Source of the DNA: Verrucomicrobiia bacterium
GTDB lineage: Bacteria > Verrucomicrobiota > Verrucomicrobiia > Verrucomicrobiales > DEV007
Direction: 5' to 3'
DNA: 43,331 bases
Assembly: GCA_020439995.1 (NCBI GenBank)
Contig: JAGROY010000042.1
Location: 1-43,331 of the forward strand
Numbering within the stretch: position 1 is the stretch's first letter; the number at the start of each line of letters is the position of its first letter. The position numbers and the translations under genes were made by a program. Under the pieces are notes generated by a model. It worked only from the letters and a program-made list of their open reading frames with translations. It did no database searches and was not told where the DNA came from. Positions 8,550 to 17,500 of this stretch are shown one piece after another.

Positions 8550-8573
8550 CGCATCCGACGAAAGTCGGATGCG
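8550..8573 (+). repeat. Perfect hairpin with GAAA loop between the FG-GAP and kinase genes
   Basis: CGCATCCGAC, a GAAA loop and GTCGGATGCG form a perfect 10-bp stem with a stable GNRA tetraloop, starting 6 bases after the FG-GAP stop. There is no T-run, so a classical intrinsic terminator is uncertain. The 3' arm contains the AAAGTCGGA motif seen in other spacers. The site could be an operator, an RNA processing/attenuation hairpin, or a small dispersed repeat. Confidence 0.55.
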
Positions 8574-8623
8574 TCTGGAAGTGTTTGGCTTGCCACTGGT
8601 GACTCTGGTTCGAGAATAAGCGG

Positions 8624-11600
8624 ATGCCTGCTGAAAACGACATGTCTGGTGCCGGACGGCTCGCGGAACGCCGCGAGTTCGTCCGGCGCAGCGTGCTCCG
8701 GGCGAATCGCGCGATCGGTGCCATCCTGGTGGTGGTATTGCTTCTGGGTGGGGTGCTGGCCATGATGATCAAGCGGGCGCAGGAGAGCCAGAGGCGAGCG
8801 GAAAAGTCGGAGGCGGCCGAGACGGAAAAGGTGTGGAAGGCGTCGCTCGCCCAGGCCCGTGCAGAGAATCTCAGCACCAAGGCGGGGCATCGCGAGGCTG
8901 CGCTGGAAGCCATTCGTACTGCTGGAAAAATCCGTCCGTCCATCGAGCTGAGGAATGAGGCAATCGCCGCGCTGGCGCTTTACGATCTGGTTCCCGAGCA
9001 ACAGTGGCCGCTTGAATCCTCAGCATACGGAGTATCGTTCGATCAAAACCTCGAACACTATGTCACCCGCTACGACCCGACGGTACTCTCGATGTATCGG
9101 ATGAAGGACAACACACACGTCCGTGATTTCCCGATGCCGTCAGAGTATCCGGACGGGGCCAACGTCGGCGATTTCCAGTTCTCGCGGACGGGGAAGTATC
9201 TGCTCATTCGTTACAACGGTGGCGGTCTCACGCAGTGGGATCCGCGCACAGGCGAGTTGCTGCGTACGATCAACGCTGACCCGCGCGCGGTGAAAACTTC
9301 CTGGCCGCTGTCTTTTTCTGCGGATGACCGTCTGATGGGGCTGTCGATGGATGGAAGCGCCGGTTCGCAGTTCGTCTATGATCTCGCTCTTGGCGAAGTG
9401 CGACCACTGCCGCGCTTTCCCGAGAAGCTCGGTTACCGCGGATTCTGGAACTCGGTGAGGATCAGCCCCCAGGGAGGCGTGTTGGCGGGGTTCGTCGGAT
9501 CCACGCTTTATCTGTTCGATACGGTTTCCGGCGAGCAGCGTGGAACGGTTGAAGGGCCGGCGACGATTCAGGCGCTGACATGGGACCGGCAGGGGCAGCG
9601 TCTGGCGTTCAGTTGCGGTGACCAGACGCTGTTCACCTGGGAGCCGAGTACGGGCAGCACTGCGCAGATGGGGGGGAGCATTTTGAATCCCTGGGTGCAG
9701 GACTTCACCCAGGATGGCACGCAACTGATGACGTCCGGATCGGACGGGGTGACTCGGCTGTGGGACGTCGCATCGTCCAGACTGATCTGCGAAATCAAAG
9801 GGGTACTTGCCGGGTGGATGTCGGCCGATGGGCGCCGTTTCGGGGGAGGAGTTCCTGGGCAGAGCGTCGGTGTCTGGAGAGTCGAACAACCTGCCGCCAA
9901 CGAACAACTCCAGGCCTCCTGGGTGAGCCGGGCGACCGTCTGGCGGATGGACCTCTCGCAGGACGGCCGCTACGCCGTCTGGACGCCCAGATCCTATTCG
10001 CCTGGGCCTGGCTACGAATTGTGTGATTTGAAACGAGGAAAGTCAGTCTTGGTGCCCATGTCCGAATACGTCGAAGCCGGATTTCGTCCGGGTTATCGAC
10101 AGATATGGACCATCGGGAAACACACACTTCAACTGCGATCTTTGCCTGCGGACGGCGAGATGGACCCGGTGGCGATCGAATCAAATGTCGAGACCATCGC
10201 ACTTCCGGAGGGAATCGTCGGCACCAGTGCCAGCTTCAGTGCCGATGGCCGCTATGCGCTGATCACCGGAGCAGGCCAGAAACTGGTGGTGCTCGATCTG
10301 GAGCGACCCGATCAGGTGGTGACGTTGGAGGCAGTAACGTTGGCTCGGGGGAGTGCGCCTTCGCCGGTTTCGCCCACGGGGGGAGGCGCGGTGGCGATCA
10401 GTCCGGATGGGAGCAGAGTGGTCGCGGGAATGGTTGCGGATGGGGAAAGCCGCCCTGTGGTGTGGGATGCCCGCAGCGGAGAAATCATCGCCCGCCTTGA
10501 TTCGGGTCCGGGCATCACCACTTACAGTCCGGACGGTCGCTTTCTCGCGATCGTGGGCCTTAATCGCGTGCTTTGTTTTTCCACGGCGAACTGGCAGGTT
10601 CTCTGGGAACGTCGGCGCGACTCGCTGCTCACGTATCAGGGGGCTGTGTCGTTCACCGGCGACAGTTCGCTCATCGCCTGCTCGATGGGAACCACGCGCA
10701 TCGAGTTCATCGCGCAGTCCGGCGAGTCGGTCGCCGAATGGGATTTTGGCAATCTTCATTTTGTTTCGAATGTTCGGCTCGCTGCCGACGGCAGTCGCCT
10801 GATCGTCGGCGGTCTGGAAGGTCGTGTCGCCTCAGTCGATCTCTTCACCCTCCGCCAGCGACTCAAGGCACTGAATCTGGACTGGCCGTTGCCCCGGGAG
10901 GACAAACCCGCAGCCATGCGTCCTGCTGAGCCGGGAGCTGCCTGGATGCCTGCGCTTCTGGGGATCCTGCCGGTTGCCATCGCTGTCGCTCTCGGCGCAC
11001 TGGTGCTTCGCCGCCAGACGTTGCTGACGCACGAGTTTGTCGAGGCCACGGAAATCGCATCGCAACGCGAACGCGAACTCGCCGCCGAGCGTGAGGTCAG
11101 CGAACTCAAAAGCCGGTTCGTGACTACCGTTAGTCACGAATTCCGCACGCCGCTGGGGATCACCATGAGTGCGGTGGAACTGCTCCGGCATTACGAGGAG
11201 CGGTTGCCTCCGAACGAGCGGAAACAACTCTTCGACGACATTTACTCCGCTACACGCAACATGGCGGAACTCATGGAGCAAGTGCTCGTCCTTGGTCGGG
11301 TTGACGCCGGCAAGCTCGCATACAAACCGGTTCCGCTCGACATCGATGCGTTCGTCGCCAAGCTCTGCGACGAATCCCTGTCCGCGACCAGTCACAAGTG
11401 CCCCATCGAATGGACGGCTGAAAACGATCTTTCAGGCGCTGCGGCCGACGAAGCATTGCTGAGACACATCTTCACCAATTTACTCAGCAACGCCGTGAAG
11501 TACTCGCCTGCCGGATCGCCAGTGCGGTTCGGCGGACGCCGCGAAGGGAGATACGCGGTGTTCTCGGTTGTAGACAGCGGCATCGGCATCCCCGAGCATG

Positions 11601-11779
11601 AGATCGACCAACTTTTCGAAGCTTTCCACCGCGGTAGCAATGTTGGCGAAATTCCCGGCACCGGACTGGGACTCGTGATCAGCAAACGATGCGCCGAGCT
11701 TCACGGCGGAACCATCGGGGTCGTGTCCCGATCGGGAGAGGGCACGGAATTCGTCGTGCGGTTGCCCGCATGGAGTTGA
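8624..11779 (+). CDS. Membrane sensor histidine kinase with WD40-like beta-propeller input domain
   Basis: This 1051-residue protein has a membrane segment at ~31-49, a coiled, Ala/Glu-rich helix region (~50-110), a long beta-propeller (~115-765), a second membrane segment (~776-795), a coiled-coil linker and a kinase core. The helix region (ARAENLSTKAGHREAALEAI) is the type that precedes WD40 repeats in PVC-group kinases. The propeller has recurrent SPDG/SADG turns and W-D or W-E blade ends. The core has the H-box SHEFRTPL with phospho-acceptor H838, the N-box near N956, the G1 box DSGIGIP (984) and the G2 box GTGLGL (1012). With a cytoplasmic N-terminus the propeller would lie in the periplasm. 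No receiver domain or adjacent regulator is present; the orphan regulator at 3835 is a possible partner. Confidence 0.88.
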   Translation: MPAENDMSGAGRLAERREFVRRSVLRANRAIGAILVVVLLLGGVLAMMIKRAQESQRRAEKSEAAETEKVWKASLAQARAENLSTKAGHREAALEAIRTAGKIRPSIELRNEAIAALALYDLVPEQQWPLESSAYGVSFDQNLEHYVTRYDPTVLSMYRMKDNTHVRDFPMPSEYPDGANVGDFQFSRTGKYLLIRYNGGGLTQWDPRTGELLRTINADPRAVKTSWPLSFSADDRLMGLSMDGSAGSQFVYDLALGEVRPLPRFPEKLGYRGFWNSVRISPQGGVLAGFVGSTLYLFDTVSGEQRGTVEGPATIQALTWDRQGQRLAFSCGDQTLFTWEPSTGSTAQMGGSILNPWVQDFTQDGTQLMTSGSDGVTRLWDVASSRLICEIKGVLAGWMSADGRRFGGGVPGQSVGVWRVEQPAANEQLQASWVSRATVWRMDLSQDGRYAVWTPRSYSPGPGYELCDLKRGKSVLVPMSEYVEAGFRPGYRQIWTIGKHTLQLRSLPADGEMDPVAIESNVETIALPEGIVGTSASFSADGRYALITGAGQKLVVLDLERPDQVVTLEAVTLARGSAPSPVSPTGGGAVAISPDGSRVVAGMVADGESRPVVWDARSGEIIARLDSGPGITTYSPDGRFLAIVGLNRVLCFSTANWQVLWERRRDSLLTYQGAVSFTGDSSLIACSMGTTRIEFIAQSGESVAEWDFGNLHFVSNVRLAADGSRLIVGGLEGRVASVDLFTLRQRLKALNLDWPLPREDKPAAMRPAEPGAAWMPALLGILPVAIAVALGALVLRRQTLLTHEFVEATEIASQRERELAAEREVSELKSRFVTTVSHEFRTPLGITMSAVELLRHYEERLPPNERKQLFDDIYSATRNMAELMEQVLVLGRVDAGKLAYKPVPLDIDAFVAKLCDESLSATSHKCPIEWTAENDLSGAAADEALLRHIFTNLLSNAVKYSPAGSPVRFGGRREGRYAVFSVVDSGIGIPEHEIDQLFEAFHRGSNVGEIPGTGLGLVISKRCAELHGGTIGVVSRSGEGTEFVVRLPAWS

Positions 11780-11841
11780 ACGGGATTGCTCGGAGATTTG
11801 TGTTGGCTTGCGGTGTCGGTATTCGCTAGCGTCCTCAGTAT

Positions 11842-12981
11842 ATGTCCGATGCTGTCCCTTTCCTGCGAACCCGATCGGTGGTTCTTTCGACATTGTTGTC
11901 GCTGATCTGTGCTGGCGATGCCTTTACCGGAGATTACGTTGCCGAGGTCTTCGCAGGAACGGGAGATCGGGGCTATTCCGGTGATGGTGGCGATGCCGTG
12001 GAAGCGCAACTGAATAATCCGTTCGGAATCGTGCGTGGGCCGGATGGCGGTCTGTATATCTGTGACACCGGAAACCATGTGGTGCGGAAAGTTTCCTCCG
12101 ACGGGCGGATCAGCACGATGGTCGGTACCGGCAAGCCCGGGTACGGAGGTGACGGCGGGCAGGCGACGGCAGCACTGCTGAACGAACCCTACGAGGTTCG
12201 ATTCGACCGTGCGGGCGACCTTTATTTCGTGGAGATGCAGAATCACGTGGTGCGCAAGATGGACATGCAGAAGGGAATTCTATCGACATTGGTCGGCACC
12301 GGCACTGCCGGATTCGACGGTGACGGCGGACTGGCTGTGACAGCCGAACTGAACCGTCCTCACAGCATACAGTTTTCGCCGGGCGGAGATTTGTTCGTGT
12401 GTGACATCGGTAACAACAGAGTGCGGGCGGTGGATATGAAAACAGGAGTGATCCGGACGGTGGCGGGTACGGGTGACAGGCGCACGGGCGCAGATGGTGT
12501 GGCGTTTTCTACAGCGCCCTTGCATGGTCCACGAGCGATCGATTTCGCATCGGCATCCGGTGCCGAAGGCGGCGATGCCTGGCTGGCGTTGCGCGAGGGA
12601 AATGCCGTCTATCGTCTGGACTTGGTCGCAGGCACGATGCATCACATGGCTGGCACTGGGAAAAGCGGCTTCACGGGAAATGGGGCTGCGGCGAAGTTAG
12701 CGACATTGTCAGGGCCCAAAGGTGTCAGTATCGGACCTGATGGCAACGTGTACTTGGCCGATACCGAAAGCCATTCAGTGCGCATGATTGATCTATCTGT
12801 AGATCCGCCTGTGTTGCGACTGATTGCCGGAACCGGTGAGCGCGGCAAAGGCAAGCCCGGCCCGGCGCTGGAGTGCGCGATGGCGCGGCCGCATGGGATT
12901 TTTGTCGATGTTGATGGTGCGGTTTATGTGGGGGACAGCGAGAATCACCGCGTCTGGGTGCTGCGCAAAGCATTGCGTTAG
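11842..12981 (+). CDS. Secreted NHL-repeat beta-propeller protein
   Basis: This 379-residue protein has an N-terminal signal-like segment (SVVLSTLLSLICAGDAFTG) followed by about six NHL repeats, i.e. one beta-propeller. The repeats show the pattern GTG-x-x-G-(Y/F)-x-GDGG, L-N-x-P-x-x-(I/V), G-D-L-(Y/F)-(V/I)-x-D-x-x-N-(H/N)-x-V-R. Examples are GPDGGLYICDTGNHVVRKV and PGGDLFVCDIGNNRVRAV. Such proteins are usually extracytoplasmic scaffolds or binding proteins. Related propellers in peptidyl-glycine lyases carry metal-binding His residues that I do not see as a clear set here. It follows the kinase gene by 62 bases on the same strand and may be part of the same transcript. The function is unassigned. 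Confidence 0.82.
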   Translation: MSDAVPFLRTRSVVLSTLLSLICAGDAFTGDYVAEVFAGTGDRGYSGDGGDAVEAQLNNPFGIVRGPDGGLYICDTGNHVVRKVSSDGRISTMVGTGKPGYGGDGGQATAALLNEPYEVRFDRAGDLYFVEMQNHVVRKMDMQKGILSTLVGTGTAGFDGDGGLAVTAELNRPHSIQFSPGGDLFVCDIGNNRVRAVDMKTGVIRTVAGTGDRRTGADGVAFSTAPLHGPRAIDFASASGAEGGDAWLALREGNAVYRLDLVAGTMHHMAGTGKSGFTGNGAAAKLATLSGPKGVSIGPDGNVYLADTESHSVRMIDLSVDPPVLRLIAGTGERGKGKPGPALECAMARPHGIFVDVDGAVYVGDSENHRVWVLRKALR

Positions 12982-13116
12982 GAGATGCCGGAAAGCGATT
13001 CAATCAAGCGTAATGGCAACAGCAATGGCAACGACGGAGGATTTTCGCGATGGCTGCACTGCACTCTCAAGAGTCTACCTTGACATCTGAGAAATCAGGC
13101 CTAGCTAATTTTCAAC

Positions 13117-14577
13117 ATGGAGACCATCAGGCAGTTTTTATTGGCAGTGTTCTGTTTGGTTCAATCGCGCATTGCACAGAAATTCAGCGCGGGCTCCATG
13201 TGTGTCTGCCTGATAGCTGTTGCCGCACTTGGACTGACGGGTTGCAATCAGAAGTCGTCGACGGACGGTACCTTAACTGCGGAAACCGTGTCAGATGCGC
13301 CGGATGATGGTAGCCGGCCCAAAGTGGTCGCAACGACGACGATCGTTGCAGACTTGGTGTCCCAGATCGCTGGAGATTCCGTCGACCTGGTAGTGTTGAT
13401 GCCGCCGGGGCGGGATCCACATCAATTCACCCTGACCGCACGAGATGTTTTTGAACTGAGGACCGCCGATCTCATTATTTACAATGGGCTCAATCTGGAG
13501 GAAGGGAGTGAAAGTGTTTACAGGGATTTAAGTGAGAATGGTGTGAAGACCGTAGCTGTCACGGCAGGAATTCCCCAGGATCGTATTCTGAAGCAGCAGG
13601 ATGGAATACGTCCTGATCCGCACGTTTGGGGAGACCCCACATTGTGGTCGGAATGTGTTGCGACGGTGGTGGATGCGCTGACGGAAATTGCTCCCTATGC
13701 ATCGGCTGATTTCGATCTTCGCGGAGATGCCTACCGATTCGAGTTGAAGCGGCTGGACAATTGGATCAAAGCACAAGTGGAGGGAGTTCCCTGGGCGAAT
13801 CCACGCCGGCGGGTGCTTGTTACTAGTCACGATGGCTTCGCCTACTGGGGGCGTGCCTACCAGTTTGAAATCATGAGTCTGCAGGGTATCTCCACGGTGG
13901 ACGAGGAGGAGCCGGACGGGGTCGAGGAAATGGTTGACGTGGTAAAGCAGCTCGATCTTCCCGCGATCTATTCCGAGACCATCATCCACACAGGACACAT
14001 CCGGCGGATCTCCATTGACGCGAAAGTAAAGATTGGAGGAGTCTTGTATTCGGACTCCCTGGGCGGAGACTTTACTCCAACGTTCAGGCTGCGCCTGCTG
14101 CAGATTCGCTCCGAGAAGGAGTTGCCGTCGGCCGGAGTGGGAAACATTTTTCTGGGGAGACTGCCGGACAAATCGATTCACATCCGTGTTTTCAGCAATA
14201 AGGGACAGAAGATTTTTGACCGTGCGGACCGGGATATATCGGGAGGTGCAAGGCAGATTGTCGAATTGAAAGAGCAGGTGAAGGATTCATGGGAAAGTGG
14301 CTACATGATCGATGACAGCGAAGCTGAGGTGGTGGCCATGGTAAAAGACATTATCGACTTCAAACCGCCGGCCAGGAACTCCGCTGCGGGGGATGATCCC
14401 GGACCGGAGACGTCCCTGCCGCTCACGGGTGAGGACATCGATGTCCGAACTTATGTGGGAATGATGAAGTTCAACGCCTACAAAATCGCATCAGGATTGA
14501 AGGCGGGGCTAACGCCGGAACGTCTCAACGAAGCTGCAGGGAGCTCGGCTGATAAAGGAATGACCCCCGAACGCTAG
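13117..14577 (+). CDS. Zn/Mn-binding lipoprotein of the TroA/ZnuA family with an inserted domain
   Basis: The frame opens at ATG 13117, but TTG 13156 or ATG 13198 may be the true start, since a lipoprotein signal with lipobox LTGC ends at C43 of the long version. Residues ~67-320 are a TroA-type periplasmic metal-binding domain. Likely ligands are H102 (DPHQF), H169 (DPHVW), H238 (SHDGFAYW) and an acidic residue near D313. The family normally ends soon after the LGG segment with a T-Y-x-x-M-M-x-x-N helix. Here that helix (RTYVGMMKFNAYKIASGL, ~444-461) is separated from LGG by ~120 residues holding a small inserted domain (motif SIHIRVFSNKGQKIFDRADR). No permease or ATPase gene is nearby, so the transporter must be encoded elsewhere, or the protein has another metal role. 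Confidence 0.82.
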   Translation: METIRQFLLAVFCLVQSRIAQKFSAGSMCVCLIAVAALGLTGCNQKSSTDGTLTAETVSDAPDDGSRPKVVATTTIVADLVSQIAGDSVDLVVLMPPGRDPHQFTLTARDVFELRTADLIIYNGLNLEEGSESVYRDLSENGVKTVAVTAGIPQDRILKQQDGIRPDPHVWGDPTLWSECVATVVDALTEIAPYASADFDLRGDAYRFELKRLDNWIKAQVEGVPWANPRRRVLVTSHDGFAYWGRAYQFEIMSLQGISTVDEEEPDGVEEMVDVVKQLDLPAIYSETIIHTGHIRRISIDAKVKIGGVLYSDSLGGDFTPTFRLRLLQIRSEKELPSAGVGNIFLGRLPDKSIHIRVFSNKGQKIFDRADRDISGGARQIVELKEQVKDSWESGYMIDDSEAEVVAMVKDIIDFKPPARNSAAGDDPGPETSLPLTGEDIDVRTYVGMMKFNAYKIASGLKAGLTPERLNEAAGSSADKGMTPER

Positions 14578-14589
14578 GGCGGGACGAAA

Positions 14590-17500
14590 TCAACCCGGCA
14601 CTTCCCACAGCATGGCGCTGGGCACCTGTTCGGGTTCCGCGAGGCGCAGCAGGGCGTAGCCGATGCCGCTGATACCGCGAAAGAATCCAGGCTGGAAGCA
14701 GGCGTTTCGTTGCGGGTCGGTCGCCAGGCTGAAGGCTCGGTTTTCCCTGGCGCGTTGCAGCACGAGGGTGGCTCCGGCCATTGCAATCTCCTTCAATCGT
14801 TGATCCTGCAGTTGCCGACCGGCGGTGAACAGAATATCGATACGGCCAAGGTTGCCACAGCAGAGGTGATCGATCTGGGTGATCCCGGTTTCGATGGTGG
14901 TGTCGAGTGCGATCTGCAGTTCCTGCATCATACCCTGCCGTCGATCTTCTGGAAAAAGATCGAGGCAGCCTAGCCGCCCAAGCGCTACACCGGGAGCGCC
15001 GTGGCACCAAGTGCTGATGTACCGTTTTTTCCCCTGCGGGAGAAATGCTGGCCAGTTGCGCTGCTCCGCATCGTAAACGGTCCGTTCGTATTGGATGGCC
15101 TTCCACGCCACATCCAGAAACTGGGGATCACCGCAGGCTGCGTGCAGCCGAGCCAGGGCCAGCGCCATACCGGCGGTGCCATGCGAGAATCCTGCAAGCA
15201 GCAACCCATCGGGATCGGACCGCCAGGCAACACTGCCGTCCGCATTCTTCACTGCCTGATCGCAAAGGTGGCGGCCGCAGGTGATCGCGGTATCGAGGAC
15301 TTTTCCATCTCCTGTAGCATGGTACAGTGCCAGCAGGGACAAGATGGCACCGGCACTGCCACCGATGATGTCCAGCGAGCGGTCTCCGAGAATGCGCTCT
15401 GGCGTGATGTGATCGCAGAGTGCGCTGGCGAGCGAGATATACCGGTCATCGTTGAGATACCTGGCAACACAGGTGAGCGCATATGCCAGAGAACTTAAGC
15501 CGCTGCTGCCACCGATGCCTTCCTTCTCGAGGAGTGTTGCCACGTCCTTGCTGTTGAGAATGTTCTCGATCGGCTTGATGGCGCTGTCGATGAGTTCATT
15601 GTAAGTGCCTTTCCTGAGCACCGATTCGGCAGCGGCGAGGAACAGGACAATCCCGGCGCAGCCACTGTAGAGGTAGTAGCTGACTCCGCGCTGGTTCTGC
15701 GCGTCGGGCTGAAGATAGGCCGGTGCCATCCAGGTGGCAAAGCCATCGCGCCCACGGATGGAATTCGCAGCCAGCGAGTTGGCAATCCATTCGGCAGATG
15801 CCAGCAGGCTGTCGTGATGCACGGGCTTGATTTGCGCAATGATGGCGTCCGCTCCTTTGCCCACATCTGCCAGTGATGCCATGTGATCCGGTGTGACAAA
15901 GGCAGAGCGGATCAGTTCGACTTGCTGCGCGGCGTGAGCTTCAGAGAATTCTGCGAGCCGACGTGCGATACGATCCTTGCCTGAGCAATCGAGAAAATCC
16001 GGGCAGACGACCTTGCCAGCCAGCGTGAGGTCGCGGCTCGATGTGCTCATCGCAAAGTAGGGGACATCGAGCTGCTCCAGCATTTGCTTTTCCTGTTTGA
16101 GAATCGGCCAGTGAGCCGGTCGATCGGCGGAGTCCGTGGCGGCCCGGAACACATTCTCGAGCTCAATGCCCCGATCGACACCCGAGCGTAGCGCTGCGGG
16201 CGAAAGTGACTGGTGCAGCAACTGCCCGTAGTGAGTGCTGGCGCGGAAGATCAGACGCGTCGGGCTGTCGAACATGCCGTTGAGGTGCGCTGCGACTGTG
16301 TCTCTTTGAGCGATGATGAACGAACAAGCATCGGTGAATCCGGAGACCAGCGCATCCAGATGGTCATTAGCAGGGCGGGGGATGCCATCGACGATCGGCA
16401 GGTTCGATTCAGGAGCGGCGATGGGATTGCGATCGGTGAATGAGAGGTCATCGCCGTTAGGATTGTGCCACGTACGCTTCGTCTGGGCCGAGGCATAGCC
16501 GCCAGTGCCGCTGTAGCCGCTGGTGTCAAAGTAGACACCCAGCTGGTTCGTTTGCCACTGCGGCAGCAGTCCCGTGCTCAGCACTGAGTTGCGCACACGC
16601 TGGGCAGCGATCGAAAATGTACCGCTGCTCGATTTCTGTGCGATGCGTGGCTGCAGCAGGGATTCGACGTCGATCAGGACGGGGCTGTTCCTAGTGGCGA
16701 TGACATTTTCCATATGGCAGTCATTTCCATCCAGCAGGTAGACGAGGGCGAGTAGCGTGCCCGCGCTGCGATAGTAACCGTCCAGCTCGGATTCGACAGT
16801 CAATTCCTCCTGGCGAATGTTCTCAACCCAGCCATACCCGTCACGGCAAAGCACGGCTGGTGTGCGTGGTGCGTGCTGGAGGCCGGCATCGCGTAGCTTG
16901 TCCACGAATGCGCCGAAGGCATCTTCGTGCGAGATGTCTTTTGGCTTGTAGATCACGGAGGCACCGCTACTGAACTCCAGCCGGTAGACCCGCCGACCGC
17001 CGCAGTGCCGGTCGGACAATGGTTTTGAAAGCATCGTGAGCTGGCCTAGGGGATCTCCTGCGAAAAGTTCGTTTGCGATCGACTCGCGGTCATCGTGCAA
17101 GCGTGCAGCAATCTCGCTGACAACCGTAACCATCGATGTCGCGCTGTAACTCATCAACCGGGCCAGCGTCGAGTATTCGGTGAAGAATTCCGCAGTGCCG
17201 CCACGATTCAGCAGGTGATCAAGAAAGGCGAAGTAACACGCGCTCCCGCCAGCGACCGGAGCAGCTTCACTTTCCCGGCGGAATTTCTCGTAGGTCTCAA
17301 AAAGCGATGCGGTGGCCAGCTGTGACAACTCAGCCAGCAGGGTGCTCTCCAATGCCTGGTTAAATGCGGGCTCGATGGTCGCAGGCAGAGCCGATTGGGC
17401 GGCTTTTAAGAATGGAAGATAAAATGGAATGAATGGCCGCTGACCGGCGAGTTGCTGATGGTCAGCAATTGCCCCGGCGATCTCCGCTTCCGACCAGGTG

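Noticed and set aside
12985..13083. 32-residue frame with a GG before a Ser/Cys/Thr-containing end, considered as a precursor peptide
   Set aside because: Its AGGAG touches the ATG, leaving no spacing, the leader is only ~19 residues and very Asn/Gly/Ser-rich, and nothing else supports it.
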